DNA of 64,000 nt, taken from Geoglobus acetivorans (lineage in GTDB: Archaea; Halobacteriota; Archaeoglobi; Archaeoglobales; Archaeoglobaceae). This document shows positions 28,847-37,466 of this stretch, piece by piece (position 1 is the first letter of the stretch; every line of letters starts with the position of its first letter). The notes beneath the pieces are model-generated. The model was not told where the DNA came from. It was given only the letters and a program-made list of their open reading frames with translations, and did not search any database. The stretch spans positions 682,001 to 746,000 of the forward strand of contig NZ_CP009552.1 in the NCBI RefSeq assembly GCF_000789255.1, read 5' to 3'. A program made the translations under genes and the position numbers.

Positions 28847-29203
28847 ATGAAACTTGTACTGGTGGTTGAAGACGACGATGCCGTGCTTGAGGTTATTAAA
28901 GCGATGCTTGGAGACAGGTACTCAGTACTCGAGGCAAGAGACGGTAAGGAGGCAGTGGAAAAGTACAGGGTGTTCAGGCCGAACATCGTCCTCATGGATG
29001 TGGTCATGCCGGAGATGGATGGTGTGGAGGCCACGAGAGAAATCAAGAGAATGGACCCGAATGCGAAGATCATAGGAGTCACAGCATACGCAAAGCAGAG
29101 GGCAAAGGATCTGCTCGAGGCGGGAGCGCTGGAGGTCGTTGAAAAGCCATTCTCAAAGAGCACCCTGGTGAGCACGATAGAGAAGTACATAGAAAATTCC
29201 TGA
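28847..29203 (+). CDS. stand-alone response regulator receiver
   Basis: A 118-residue CheY-like receiver domain only. Acidic pocket EDDD near the N-terminus, phosphoacceptor Asp in VLMDVVMPEMDG, switch Thr in GVTAY and Lys in EKPFSK are all intact. ATG 28,847 is preceded by AGAGGTGA. No output domain. It faces the degenerate kinase-like gene convergently. Confidence 0.88.
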   Translation: MKLVLVVEDDDAVLEVIKAMLGDRYSVLEARDGKEAVEKYRVFRPNIVLMDVVMPEMDGVEATREIKRMDPNAKIIGVTAYAKQRAKDLLEAGALEVVEKPFSKSTLVSTIEKYIENS

Positions 29204-29236
29204 GAATAACGTGAAAGATTGCAACCCGGTGTTATT

Positions 29237-30673
29237 TTACCTCTCAAATTTTCTGAGAAACATCCTGACGTCTTCTGACTCCATCCAGCCGTCTTCAAGC
29301 TGATTTACAAGCTTGACTATCCTGGCAATCTGCTCGAAGATTTTCTCCCTCAGGGTTTCATCCTCCACATACTCCTCAACGTAGCCATGTATTGCTGCAA
29401 GGGGGTTTCTGATCTTGTCGACGAGTATTGCGAATTTCTCAATGTTTTCCTCTATCTGCCCTATCGCAAGCATGAGGTCGGTGATGTCTATAACAGACAC
29501 GATAAACTTCCTGCTTTCCGGAACTTTGGCGACGATGGCAACTCCGCTCCGCATGTTTCCCTCTGAATCAACGTAGTTCAGCCTGTAGCTCTGAGGGACC
29601 GAGTCCGGATTCTCAAGCCTCATCATGTGCATCCTCATGACCTTTTCCCTGTCCTTTTCGCAGACGAGTTCGATGAACGGTTTTCCGATCAGCTGCTCCT
29701 TTGAGTAGTCGGAAAGCTCCTCCGCCCTTCTGTTTGCGAACACCACCCTGCCATCTTCGATCAGCAAAATTGCAGTTCCGGTGTTGTCAACAAGCAACCT
29801 GTAAAGCTGGTCAATTTTCTTCTTCTCCGCCTCTGTCCTTATCTTGGAGATGGCATACGAGATATTTTCCGCCAGTTTGGTGAGCAGATCGACCTCCTGA
29901 TCGTCAAAAACATCACTTTCAGGGGCGTAAATGTTAAGAACACCATAAATCTCGCCGTCATACTTGAGAGGCAGTGCGATCGATGACGCAAAGCCTTCCC
30001 TTTCGGCCATTTTTATGCACGGACTGCAGCCATCATCCGAGCTCGCATCTCCAGGAGATCCTGCTGTCTCTGAACCTGTCAGGCTGCTTTGTTGCTTTTC
30101 GGACTCTTCATGGCCATATCCGTACTTCGCAGCAAGCCTGATCACCCTGCCATTCTCAGCGTAGCCAATCCACGCATGCTTGTACCCCCCAACCTCCACG
30201 ATGACCCTGCAGACATCCTCGAGCATTTTCTCCTCGCCATCTGCCCTGAGGATCACCTCATTTACTGCATTGAGAACCCTGTATGCCCTTTCAGCCCTCT
30301 TTCTCGCCAGAACCTCTCCAGCAGTTATCCTGCTGTAAACTCTCAGAACCTTTCCGAGAGCCTTCATCTGGAGCTCGTAAATTACTGGTAGAAGTTCTTC
30401 CTGCTCTGACCGTTCATACTTCCGAACAATCTCAATCAGAAGTTCAATTCTCCTGAGAAAATCCTCCGGACCCTGTCCCCTTCTTATCAATTCCTCTATA
30501 AGAGATTCATCCACCTCACCCACAAGATCATCCACGGTTCTCTGTCCGGACAGCACTTCGACAATGCCCTTCGCTATTACACGCCTGACCCTGTTCAGCA
30601 AATCTGAGGGGATCCCGGGGGCAACCTTTTCAATCCACTCCTCAGCCACCCTTTCCAGATCCTCAGGATTCAT
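29237..30673 (-). CDS. GAF-PAS sensor with degenerate kinase dimerisation region
   Basis: A 478-residue protein. A helical N-terminus (1-125) is followed by a GAF domain (about 130-285, with Cys pair CSPCIKMAEREGF) and a PAS domain (about 290-405). It ends in a short helical hairpin resembling a HisKA H-box (VDKIRNPLAAIHGY). The canonical phosphoacceptor His position is Asp here, and no ATP-binding catalytic domain follows. It is therefore not a normal histidine kinase. It may be a sensor scaffold for the neighbouring receiver. Confidence 0.75.
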   Translation of the reverse strand: MNPEDLERVAEEWIEKVAPGIPSDLLNRVRRVIAKGIVEVLSGQRTVDDLVGEVDESLIEELIRRGQGPEDFLRRIELLIEIVRKYERSEQEELLPVIYELQMKALGKVLRVYSRITAGEVLARKRAERAYRVLNAVNEVILRADGEEKMLEDVCRVIVEVGGYKHAWIGYAENGRVIRLAAKYGYGHEESEKQQSSLTGSETAGSPGDASSDDGCSPCIKMAEREGFASSIALPLKYDGEIYGVLNIYAPESDVFDDQEVDLLTKLAENISYAISKIRTEAEKKKIDQLYRLLVDNTGTAILLIEDGRVVFANRRAEELSDYSKEQLIGKPFIELVCEKDREKVMRMHMMRLENPDSVPQSYRLNYVDSEGNMRSGVAIVAKVPESRKFIVSVIDITDLMLAIGQIEENIEKFAILVDKIRNPLAAIHGYVEEYVEDETLREKIFEQIARIVKLVNQLEDGWMESEDVRMFLRKFER

Positions 30674-30814
30674 AAGCCATGTAATGGATTCTCCGGGATA
30701 GATATATAGTTTTTCAAAATCCGTGGAGACAGGCGATGTAATGAAAAATTCCGGCCATCCACAATCAGTACGTGATAATTAAATTTAAATAGCCTTAAAA
30801 CCAGTTATATCTCT

Positions 30815-31471
30815 ATGAGCCTGAACGAAATAATACCGAGCCAGTCATCGGAATTCGTAGAACTCCTCGTGTCCTCAAATCTCAACTTCATCGTATTTTA
30901 TGAGAACATATATCCTGCAAAGGCAATTCTGGGAAAGATTATGGAAAAATCTGACGACCGGATCACCATTCTTGCAATTTCGAATCCCACGCTGAGGGCT
31001 TTGAAGTTCAACATGGGTTTCCTCAACATGCAGGAAGACAGGGTCAGAATAATCTGCCTGAACTCCACGGGGATGAGCGATGCGCACCTGACCTACAGGT
31101 ACGACCAGCTTGACGACCTGACAGAATACATCAAGAAACTGGACGGTACGCTAATCGTTCTTGGCAGAGGGCTTCTCGACGTGGCCACGAACGAGAGCTC
31201 CAAGAGGTTTATGCTCAAGTTAACTGACGAAGCCCCGGAAGGGCTGAGAATAATCGCATTCACGTCATACAACGCTTACACGAAGACGGACATAGCCCAG
31301 TTTTCCGGAATGTTCGATGTCGCGCTCCACGTTAAGAAGCAGGAGGACATATTCACATTCGGTGAGGAAATTTACGAGCTGCACGTGATACAGAGCGTCG
31401 TCCCGAGCATAAAGCCCGGAACCTCGACGTTCAAGGTTGGCGAGGAAATGAAGATTATGAACGAAAAATGA
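30815..31471 (+). CDS. uncharacterised archaeal protein
   Basis: A 218-residue protein with alternating strand/helix pattern resembling RecA/KaiC-like folds, but no Walker A is visible. No confident family. A TATA-like element (TTAAATTTAAATAG) about 27 nt upstream indicates a leaderless mRNA. It lies divergent from the sensor gene, so a joint signalling role is possible. Confidence 0.6.
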   Translation: MSLNEIIPSQSSEFVELLVSSNLNFIVFYENIYPAKAILGKIMEKSDDRITILAISNPTLRALKFNMGFLNMQEDRVRIICLNSTGMSDAHLTYRYDQLDDLTEYIKKLDGTLIVLGRGLLDVATNESSKRFMLKLTDEAPEGLRIIAFTSYNAYTKTDIAQFSGMFDVALHVKKQEDIFTFGEEIYELHVIQSVVPSIKPGTSTFKVGEEMKIMNEK

Positions 31472-31653
31472 TGCCCTGCATTCCTTTCCAAAAATCTTTC
31501 CCGCAATTCTGCCAGGTGAGGCAATTAACAACACTGTCGTGTTTCTGCACCACAAACTTCATAAGTACTTCACGGGTTCAGGCTATTGACCTCAGCGCGC
31601 ATGGATAATACAGCTGTGACAGCATATCAGTTGAAAAGCCCACGAATCAGCAA

Positions 31654-32577
31654 TTGCTCGCCATTTCCGCTGCGGGGGTTGCCGAGCCAGGAAAAGGCGC
31701 AGGGCTTAAGACCCTGTCCCGAAGGGGTCCGAGGGTTCAAATCCCTCCCCCCGCATGCAATTCTTTAGTTGAACAATTTGATAGGTTCTCTAAGTCTATC
31801 GACCTGAAAGACATTTCTGATGACGAAAAACACCGATACAAGAGAGCCGTGAGAGAGTTCCTCGAGGCATGTTCATACGATTTAGAAGATAGCCGCATAA
31901 TTATTTATATAAATGAAATAAAACAGCAGTTCAGCCCACGAACAGCCAGAAAGCGCCTGATATACATTCGTGCATTCCTCAAATTCGTAAATCACCCACT
32001 CGCCGAGCACATCGAACTGCCAAAGATACCGAAACAGAAGAAGATCGTCGTCAAGCCCAGAGACATAAGACAGATACTCATCGAGGCGGACAGTAAGCTT
32101 AGAGAGAGGTACGCTTTGAAAGTGAAGTCCGCCACGCTTTTATCCGCCACGTCCGGAATAAGGGCCGAAGAGCTGTATCTGCTGACCGTTGATGACATCG
32201 ATCTCGAAAACAGAACGATTTACATCAAAGCTGAAATAGCCAAGGACTATGAAGACAGGGTTACCTTCTTCTCCAGAGAAGCTCAGGAAGTTCTGCAGGA
32301 GTATCTGTCCGTAGTTAAACCTGACAAACTTCCCTTCTCCAAGAAGTCTCTACTCTACCACTTCGGGAAATTAAACACGAGTTTGAGAATGAAGCACATG
32401 AGGAAGTTCTTCAGCCAGCAGAGCGACAGGTTGGGGATGCCAACGGCAATTAAGAAGATGCTGATGGGCCACTCGATGAGGAACGACGTGGACCTTGGGC
32501 ACTACGACTTCCAGGATGAGGAGGAGCTGAAAAAAATTTACGACAAGTATTGGAAGGACTTCAGGATTCTCGGCTGA
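31654..32577 (+). CDS. int: archaeal tyrosine integrase, frame continuous through tRNA-Leu
   Basis: A tyrosine recombinase with catalytic Arg in SGIRAEEL, box II MKHMRKFF (Lys-type as in SSV-like integrases rather than HxxR), GHS motif, and C-terminal Tyr candidates in GHYDFQ and IYDKYW. The core-binding domain begins around NSLVEQFDRF, just after the tRNA. Between the tRNA and the GTG in KRAVREFL there is no ATG, GTG or TTG. The only in-frame start is a TTG upstream of the tRNA (31,654). In the free virus the first codons probably come from the other side of attP, so the integrated gene may lack its native N-terminus. Confidence 0.8.
   Translation: MLAISAAGVAEPGKGAGLKTLSRRGPRVQIPPPACNSLVEQFDRFSKSIDLKDISDDEKHRYKRAVREFLEACSYDLEDSRIIIYINEIKQQFSPRTARKRLIYIRAFLKFVNHPLAEHIELPKIPKQKKIVVKPRDIRQILIEADSKLRERYALKVKSATLLSATSGIRAEELYLLTVDDIDLENRTIYIKAEIAKDYEDRVTFFSREAQEVLQEYLSVVKPDKLPFSKKSLLYHFGKLNTSLRMKHMRKFFSQQSDRLGMPTAIKKMLMGHSMRNDVDLGHYDFQDEEELKKIYDKYWKDFRILG
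31672..31755 (+). tRNA. tRNA-Leu (UAA), provirus integration site
   Basis: The acceptor stem GCGGGGG/CCCCCGC is perfect. Anticodon stem-loop CAGGG-CTTAAGA-CCCTG gives anticodon TAA. The variable arm (TCCCGAAGGGGTC) and T arm GAGGGTTCAAATCCCTC are intact; discriminator is A. The gene is kept whole, as expected when a provirus carries a copy of the tRNA 3' end in its attachment site. Confidence 0.95.
31716..31760 (+). other. probable left attachment site (attL) in tRNA-Leu 3' half
   Basis: The integrase reading frame emerges directly from the 3' half of tRNA-Leu, and viral sequence starts just after the discriminator base. The repeat length cannot be set because attR is outside the window. Confidence 0.55.
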
Positions 32578-32731
32578 GCAGGAGCCTCTCCAGTCTTTTG
32601 ACTCTCTTTTCGAGATCCGCGATCCTCTCCTCAAGCGTCGCCGTCCGCTTCTGCGTCTTGTCTTCCTTGATCTTCAGCTTTTTCTTGTCTTTCCTCTCCT
32701 CAAGCTTTTCGACGATGTGTTTCTTCTTCAT
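32561..32731 (-). CDS. 56-residue basic coiled-coil protein, last late gene
   Basis: Encodes a Lys/Glu-rich helix (MKKKHIVEKLEERKDK...) with a heptad C-terminal half (LEERIADLEKRVKRLERLLL). Its ATG overlaps the upstream stop (ATGA), and its end overlaps the convergent integrase by 17 nt. It is probably the terminal gene of the late transcript. Function unknown; oligomerising tail-fibre chaperone or small regulator are guesses. Confidence 0.6.
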   Translation of the reverse strand: MKKKHIVEKLEERKDKKKLKIKEDKTQKRTATLEERIADLEKRVKRLERLLLSRES

Positions 32732-33111
32732 ATCGCCTCAACCTCGCAGGAGGCCTTAAGCCCCAAATCAACGAGCTCAAACTCAAACCTGTAGGTGTCC
32801 GCTATTTCCGTGCTGAACGCATATTGGGCAACTGCTGTATAGTTGCCGGCGTCGGAAAGTGTCAGGGTGTCTGTTGCTATAAGTGTCCTTGCTGAGTCAT
32901 ACACAGCTACGTTTACCTGCCATGTGCTAAGTTTCCAGTTCTTATTGTAGCTCACTATTATTGTTGCTGAATCTACTCCATTTGCATTAATAATGCTCTT
33001 GTCTGGGTTCGCTGAAAACTCATCGATCAGCTCCCTGTCGGCTTCGTTGAGGGTCAGTGTTATCTCATCTATTTGTCCAGTTCTTACATTATATATCAGC
33101 TTCTTAATCAT
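32728..33111 (-). CDS. beta-rich virion-associated protein
   Basis: A 127-residue protein with an Ig-like strand pattern (TLTLSDAGNYTAVAQYAFS) downstream of the fibre gene. No catalytic motifs. It may be a fibre tip or BppU-like baseplate component. Coupled to the 56-residue protein by ATGA. Confidence 0.6.
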   Translation of the reverse strand: MIKKLIYNVRTGQIDEITLTLNEADRELIDEFSANPDKSIINANGVDSATIIVSYNKNWKLSTWQVNVAVYDSARTLIATDTLTLSDAGNYTAVAQYAFSTEIADTYRFEFELVDLGLKASCEVEAI

Positions 33112-33121
33112 TTAGACCACC

Positions 33122-34054
33122 TCATACATTAGTTAGTTTGAACAGCCAAAACTTTGAACCAGCCCCGATAAATGCTCCGAATGGTTGCAGTAAGTCTATT
33201 TGTGTCACATTAGCCTGTTTTTTCCAGCCAGAGCCATAATGCACAATACCAATGCCATTAGACATAGCTGTAGAACCTATGACAGTTACGAAAGTGTCTG
33301 TTCCTATAGTTATACCTTCGGCAAGTATCAGGACATATCCAAAGCCATAGCCACCATTACCACTTGCGAAGGCGTCTGCACCAGCAATTCCAGTAGTAGA
33401 GTTGTATGACTGGTAACCTGATGAAGACGTTCCACCTACAATCATCCAGTAGTGATAGGCATAGTTTGCTAATGTAGTATCACCATTAAATCGCAAGTAA
33501 AATCCTCTGTCAGCAGTAGTGTCCGTATTGTATATTGCTGCTATTAACATATAGATTTTGTCTACATCACCATTAAGCCCGGTAAAGCTAATGCTCTGGA
33601 CATTCGTAGTGACGCTGATAGATGCCACGTGCTCCCATGCCAATCCAAAGCCAAGCTGACTGCTCGCCAGCCCGAGAATCGGATCCGCTCCGCCCGCCAG
33701 GTGGGTGTCCGCATGCGCTCCCCCTCCACCGACAGAGTCCCATGACGTTCCGTTGTCCCTGTAAATCTTGCCCGTGTCCGTCGCGATGAACAGCCTTCCC
33801 GCCACTCCCGCCGCCGGGAGGTTCGCCTCCACGTCCTGGATGACGTTGTGGATCCCGTTCAGCACGGAAGAGGCGTGCGAGTCAACCCTGCTTTGCGCAT
33901 CAGATTGAATGTCCGCAAGATGATAACCATCTACCGCATCCGCGTCGTCCACAATCCCCCTGAGCTGGGAGTCATACAGCTTGTTGTAAGCCCCCTCCCC
34001 GCTGAGCTTCGACTTGATGAAGTTCCAAAGCCAGGAATTCCTCCACCTCGCCAT
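33122..34054 (-). CDS. tail fibre / receptor-binding protein
   Basis: A 310-residue protein. The N-terminal 150 residues hold a basic-aromatic start (MARWRNSWLWNF) and the HADTHLAGGADPI motif common in phage fibres. Residues 150-310 form a Gly/Tyr/Ser/Thr-rich beta domain (TSSSGYQSYNSTTG). The DNA for the C-terminal part (about 33,122-33,620) is clearly more AT-rich than the N-terminal part. This suggests an exchanged receptor-binding tip. Confidence 0.75.
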   Translation of the reverse strand: MARWRNSWLWNFIKSKLSGEGAYNKLYDSQLRGIVDDADAVDGYHLADIQSDAQSRVDSHASSVLNGIHNVIQDVEANLPAAGVAGRLFIATDTGKIYRDNGTSWDSVGGGGAHADTHLAGGADPILGLASSQLGFGLAWEHVASISVTTNVQSISFTGLNGDVDKIYMLIAAIYNTDTTADRGFYLRFNGDTTLANYAYHYWMIVGGTSSSGYQSYNSTTGIAGADAFASGNGGYGFGYVLILAEGITIGTDTFVTVIGSTAMSNGIGIVHYGSGWKKQANVTQIDLLQPFGAFIGAGSKFWLFKLTNV

Positions 34055-34605
34055 CAGTTCTGCACCCCCACAACCTTCTCAAGCTGGACGGTCGGCTCGT
34101 ATCCTGTAGCAGGAGCGACGGAACAGTAAGCGTAAAGCCTGATGGCCGAGATCTTCTCGTTGCTCGTTATCTTGTCCATCACGTCAACCAGATAGTCGTC
34201 GAAGCTCGCCCCTTCCGCCACACTTTCCTCAGCGTCGAGGAGATCAACTTCGGTTGCCCCGTCCGAGAGCAGAGCACGAAGCATGAAGTAAAGCGTGGCT
34301 CCCGAACCCGTCGGATTGCTCGCCACGACGTGGATCGAATCGATGAAACCGATGAAGTCATTGTCCGCCGTTATCTCCTGCTTCAGCGTCAGGGCTGTCT
34401 CAGTCACGGTCACGCCGGAAGTGAAGCCCTTGTTGAGCGTCCTTCCACTTAATTCCTTGTTCAGGTTGGAAATGTCCTGCGAGACGGAAGAGTTGAACCA
34501 GTTATCGTATTCCGCAATTGGCTGTTCGCCGGCAACATATTTCGCGTCGCCGGCAGGGGGCTCTACGCCGGTATCGTCCCAGCGTGATTTCTGAGCTATA
34601 GCCAT
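34054..34605 (-). CDS. baseplate/fibre-attachment protein
   Basis: About 183 residues, starting at ATG 34,605 (MAIAQKSRWDDTG). This start is fixed by a late-promoter element whose TATA centre lies 25 nt upstream. It sits between the tail-protein-I-like gene and the fibre. No family recognised. Its stop overlaps the fibre start. Confidence 0.6.
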   Translation of the reverse strand: MAIAQKSRWDDTGVEPPAGDAKYVAGEQPIAEYDNWFNSSVSQDISNLNKELSGRTLNKGFTSGVTVTETALTLKQEITADNDFIGFIDSIHVVASNPTGSGATLYFMLRALLSDGATEVDLLDAEESVAEGASFDDYLVDVMDKITSNEKISAIRLYAYCSVAPATGYEPTVQLEKVVGVQN

Positions 34606-34622
34606 ATCAGACAAACCCCAAG

Positions 34623-34636
34623 CAGACTTTAAAAAA
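34623..34636 (-). promoter_or_regulatory. viral late promoter copy A
   Basis: Minus strand TTTTTTAAAGTCTG. The GTCTG block ends 18 nt before ATG 34,605. Confidence 0.75.
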
Positions 34637-34640
34637 GAGA

Positions 34641-35237
34641 TCAGAGAAGTCCGGCATACGTTCCGGCATTAGGATTGCTGTTCGCGAGGTCGTTGTAGCC
34701 CTTCGTCGGATCGGAAACGTCATTGATTGAGCGGTATGTGAACGTCCCGAACTGCTTCGTGTCAAGCCTTACGCCCGCCGGCTTTATCGCCTGAAGTAAA
34801 TCTTTGAGCTCCTGAATCGTCAGCCCCGCGTTGTTCAAGTCTTGAAGCCAGACCCAGACCTCGAAGAGTGCAGGCTCAATGTCATACCTGTCCAGAACCC
34901 TGACCCTGCTTGTCTTGGTCTTCAAAGCCGAGGCGACGACTTCCTTGATGTCCTTGATCGTCGTCATTTCCGTCAGCTTGCTGAACGCTATCTTTATCCT
35001 CGCTCTGAAGTGCTCGTCCGTCTCGCCCTGCTGTCTCCTCACGTTAAAGAGTTGTCCGATATAGTCCAGGCTCTTTCCGCTCGCGTAATCGACGAAATGG
35101 GCGTTTCTGACGTTTTCCGCCTCCAGCTCAATGTTGCTGAATTCCGAGTCGAGGATCTTCAGGAGCTTGTAGTTGTTCGAGTCCGGATCCTTGCGGAAGG
35201 CGGTCGAAAGAAGCTTGACGAGCTCGTCAACAGCCAT
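34641..35237 (-). CDS. phage tail protein I-like baseplate component
   Basis: A 198-residue protein with the segment YASGKSLDYIGQLFNVRRQ followed by GETDEHFRARI, typical of baseplate wedge proteins that follow gpJ in P2/Mu-like tails. It lies 1 nt after the J-like gene. Confidence 0.75.
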   Translation of the reverse strand: MAVDELVKLLSTAFRKDPDSNNYKLLKILDSEFSNIELEAENVRNAHFVDYASGKSLDYIGQLFNVRRQQGETDEHFRARIKIAFSKLTEMTTIKDIKEVVASALKTKTSRVRVLDRYDIEPALFEVWVWLQDLNNAGLTIQELKDLLQAIKPAGVRLDTKQFGTFTYRSINDVSDPTKGYNDLANSNPNAGTYAGLL

Positions 35238-35238
35238 A

Positions 35239-36411
35239 TCAGCTCACCGTCACGGTTATCATCGTGTCGTCCGTCTGTGCGATCTCAGTGTCCGCTATGG
35301 CTATGTTGCTCGTTCCTGCGGGAGGGGAGGTTGTGTCTATCTTGACCGTGGCGTCCACAACTCCCTGAATGTTCATGACCGACGCGAGGACCTTCGCGTA
35401 GATCACGTCCTCTCCGATGTCGAGGTTGTTGATGTAATCCTTCACAGCGTCGATAACCGTCTGGGTGTCAATTGACGTTCCGTCGCTCGTTATCTGCACA
35501 TCCACGTAAATGTTCACGACTTTCGGCCTGCTGAAGTAGATCGTGTAGGCGTTGCCGTCCTGGTCGTAGGCTGTCGCGGAAACGTCGCCGTACGGCTGGA
35601 TTCCTGCCGGCTTCGCATCGAATATTGCCTGAGCTATATCGCTGTCGGCCCCGCCAAAAACGAAGACCCTGAAGCTCTTCGGCGGAAGTCCTCCCGTTGA
35701 CGTGTAGTCGTTTATTGTGTCGTTCTCCTCGACCCTTACGGTCTTGACCCCGTCAACGGCGAGAACGGAAGCCTTAATTGCCTCCACGGTCGCCTTGCCC
35801 TTCGAGGCGAGAGTGTTCTTTATCCTGTACCTCAGCTCCTCGTCGGTTTCCGCGTCCCTTCCCCCCGATGTCGGGTTCGCGTTGTTCACGGACTCAATCC
35901 CGCTGACAGGATCAACGATTTTCGTTATGGTGTTCGCCGCGACATTGCCCGAACTGCCCGCCTGCTCAGCCTCGATGGGGGCGTCAACTGATGTGGATCC
36001 TGCTGAAAGCGTCACCGCCTGAGTTGTCCTGAACGTCACAGAGCCGTCCGAAGTGGCCACTCTTGTACCGGCAGGGATTGTTATGTCCGCCGTCGCTGGA
36101 GTTGATCGGGAGAACGTGACGGTTCCGGTCGCTTTTGATGCCGGAGTTCTCACGAAGCCGACGAGTGCGGCTATGTTGTCGAGGCTCTGCCCGGTTGCGA
36201 AGTCGATGTAGCCAGCGTAATACACATCCTCGAGGAGTTGCCAGAGTGCATCTTCTCTTTTCGCGACCAGCCTCAGGAACCTCAGAAACCTTGAGTTTTC
36301 GCTCAAATCAATGTCCTCCCCAAACTCCTGCTTTGCGAGAAGCTTCAACTCATCCATAATGACCGAAAACGGCTTCGGCACAAACCCATTCGCGGTAACA
36401 CCATACGTCAT
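35239..36411 (-). CDS. baseplate J-like protein (Mu gp47 family)
   Basis: A 390-residue baseplate wedge protein. Family hallmarks are FATGQSLDNIAALVGFVRTPAS, then the beta domain VTFSRSTPATADITIPAGT, then GGRDAETDEELRYRI. It forms the wedge ring of contractile baseplates. It overlaps the gp25-like gene by 4 nt. Confidence 0.92.
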   Translation of the reverse strand: MTYGVTANGFVPKPFSVIMDELKLLAKQEFGEDIDLSENSRFLRFLRLVAKREDALWQLLEDVYYAGYIDFATGQSLDNIAALVGFVRTPASKATGTVTFSRSTPATADITIPAGTRVATSDGSVTFRTTQAVTLSAGSTSVDAPIEAEQAGSSGNVAANTITKIVDPVSGIESVNNANPTSGGRDAETDEELRYRIKNTLASKGKATVEAIKASVLAVDGVKTVRVEENDTINDYTSTGGLPPKSFRVFVFGGADSDIAQAIFDAKPAGIQPYGDVSATAYDQDGNAYTIYFSRPKVVNIYVDVQITSDGTSIDTQTVIDAVKDYINNLDIGEDVIYAKVLASVMNIQGVVDATVKIDTTSPPAGTSNIAIADTEIAQTDDTMITVTVS

Positions 36412-36764
36412 ACGACCACCTCAGCCGAGATTTTACTCCCATCAAGCGTGAGATACAGCCTGATCCTGACTTTCCTGTCGGAATCGAGCTCGGAAATCTC
36501 TATCCCGTCAATGGACTTGATCTCATCGTATCCCGCGAGGGCCTTGCGGACCTCATGCTCGATAAGTGTCCTGTTGTATCCGCTCCGCTTGATCTTAAGC
36601 CAGTCCACACCGAAGTCCGGATCGAACGGGTCGCTTCCCCTGACTGTCTTGAGGATGTGCATGATGTGCTGTTTAGTCCTGTCCGCACCTTCGACGGTTT
36701 CGAGCTGTTTGAGCTCGTTCACGACTATGTCGCCGTTGTCGTCAAACTTGAAGTCCCAAGTCAT
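36408..36764 (-). CDS. gp25/W-like baseplate wedge protein
   Basis: About 118 residues, with the gp25-family core (ADRTKQHIMHILKTVRGSDPFDP...FGVDW). The ATG at 36,764 has AGGAGGAG upstream and overlaps the preceding stop (ATGA). It nucleates sheath assembly at the baseplate in contractile tails. Confidence 0.85.
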   Translation of the reverse strand: MTWDFKFDDNGDIVVNELKQLETVEGADRTKQHIMHILKTVRGSDPFDPDFGVDWLKIKRSGYNRTLIEHEVRKALAGYDEIKSIDGIEISELDSDRKVRIRLYLTLDGSKISAEVVV

Positions 36765-36946
36765 GAGCATCTCCTCCTGACCTCAACCAGCGCGTTGCCC
36801 CTCGGAATTTGCATGACGAAAAACTCGCAATCTTTGAAGCACGCCTTGACCTTCTCGACTACATCCTGCCTACAGGAAATTATTATAGAACCGTCAGAGC
36901 AGTGCCTAATCCAATTCACGCCTTCGATGGCCCTGACTTTATCCAT
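36761..36946 (-). CDS. 61-residue small protein of baseplate operon
   Basis: A short protein with four Cys (HCSDGS, SCRQ, ACFKDC, RRRCS) and an alpha/beta pattern. It is supported by a late-promoter element 18 nt upstream of its ATG and by the coupled ATGA with the gp25-like gene. Function unknown. Confidence 0.65.
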   Translation of the reverse strand: MDKVRAIEGVNWIRHCSDGSIIISCRQDVVEKVKACFKDCEFFVMQIPRGNALVEVRRRCS

Positions 36947-36963
36947 GTGCGGAAAAACGTCAC

Positions 36964-36977
36964 CAGACTTTAAAAAA
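36964..36977 (-). promoter_or_regulatory. viral late promoter copy B
   Basis: Minus strand ATTTTTTAAAGTCTGG; GTCTG ends 18 nt before ATG 36,946. Confidence 0.75.
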
Positions 36978-36986
36978 TAGGAAAAC

Positions 36987-37466
36987 TCAGACTCCCGGCG
37001 GATGCCAGCTTCCGCTGTCCGCAGAAACTCCCCTGATAGTCTTAAAATCGAGGTCCCCGTCTATGTAAACGTCACCGATGATGTTGATCCTGTCGGGATT
37101 TATGCTCGGAATCGAATCGGCCAGCGTAAACAATCCGCCGAAAACGAGGGCGTCATTGATGTTGAACCTCAGAAGCTCATTCACCGCCACCGTGTCGCGG
37201 TTCTTAAGCTGTTCCTCCAGCTCGTATTTCGAGAATAGCACGAGGACCACGTCTCCCTCTCTGAGCGGGACATATATCGTCCCGACCGAACTCCTCAGGC
37301 ATGCGATCGGGACATCGAACAGCTCGATCTCGTTGCCCTGAATCTTGTGCTTCAGCTTGACATTGCACCGAAGCCTCGAGTTGTCAACCTGCGTGACAAT
37401 TCCGAGCGCCACGGTGTTGATGTTGTCAAGCTTAGCGTCAATCAGCCTCAGGAGCTTGTCGATCAT
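36987..37466 (-). CDS. baseplate spike protein (gpV/Gp138-like)
   Basis: A 159-residue protein with an OB-fold N-terminal region (GIVTQVDNSRLRCNVKL, then VPLREGDVVLVLFS) and a C-terminal beta segment (GDVYIDGDLDFKT), as in central spikes of contractile tails. It overlaps the hub gene by 4 nt. Confidence 0.78.
   Translation of the reverse strand: MIDKLLRLIDAKLDNINTVALGIVTQVDNSRLRCNVKLKHKIQGNEIELFDVPIACLRSSVGTIYVPLREGDVVLVLFSKYELEEQLKNRDTVAVNELLRFNINDALVFGGLFTLADSIPSINPDRINIIGDVYIDGDLDFKTIRGVSADSGSWHPPGV

Noticed and set aside
34842-35345. Plus-strand open frames across the baseplate genes
   Set aside because: Shadows of GC-rich minus-strand genes with recognised baseplate families; no ribosome-binding sites or family motifs.
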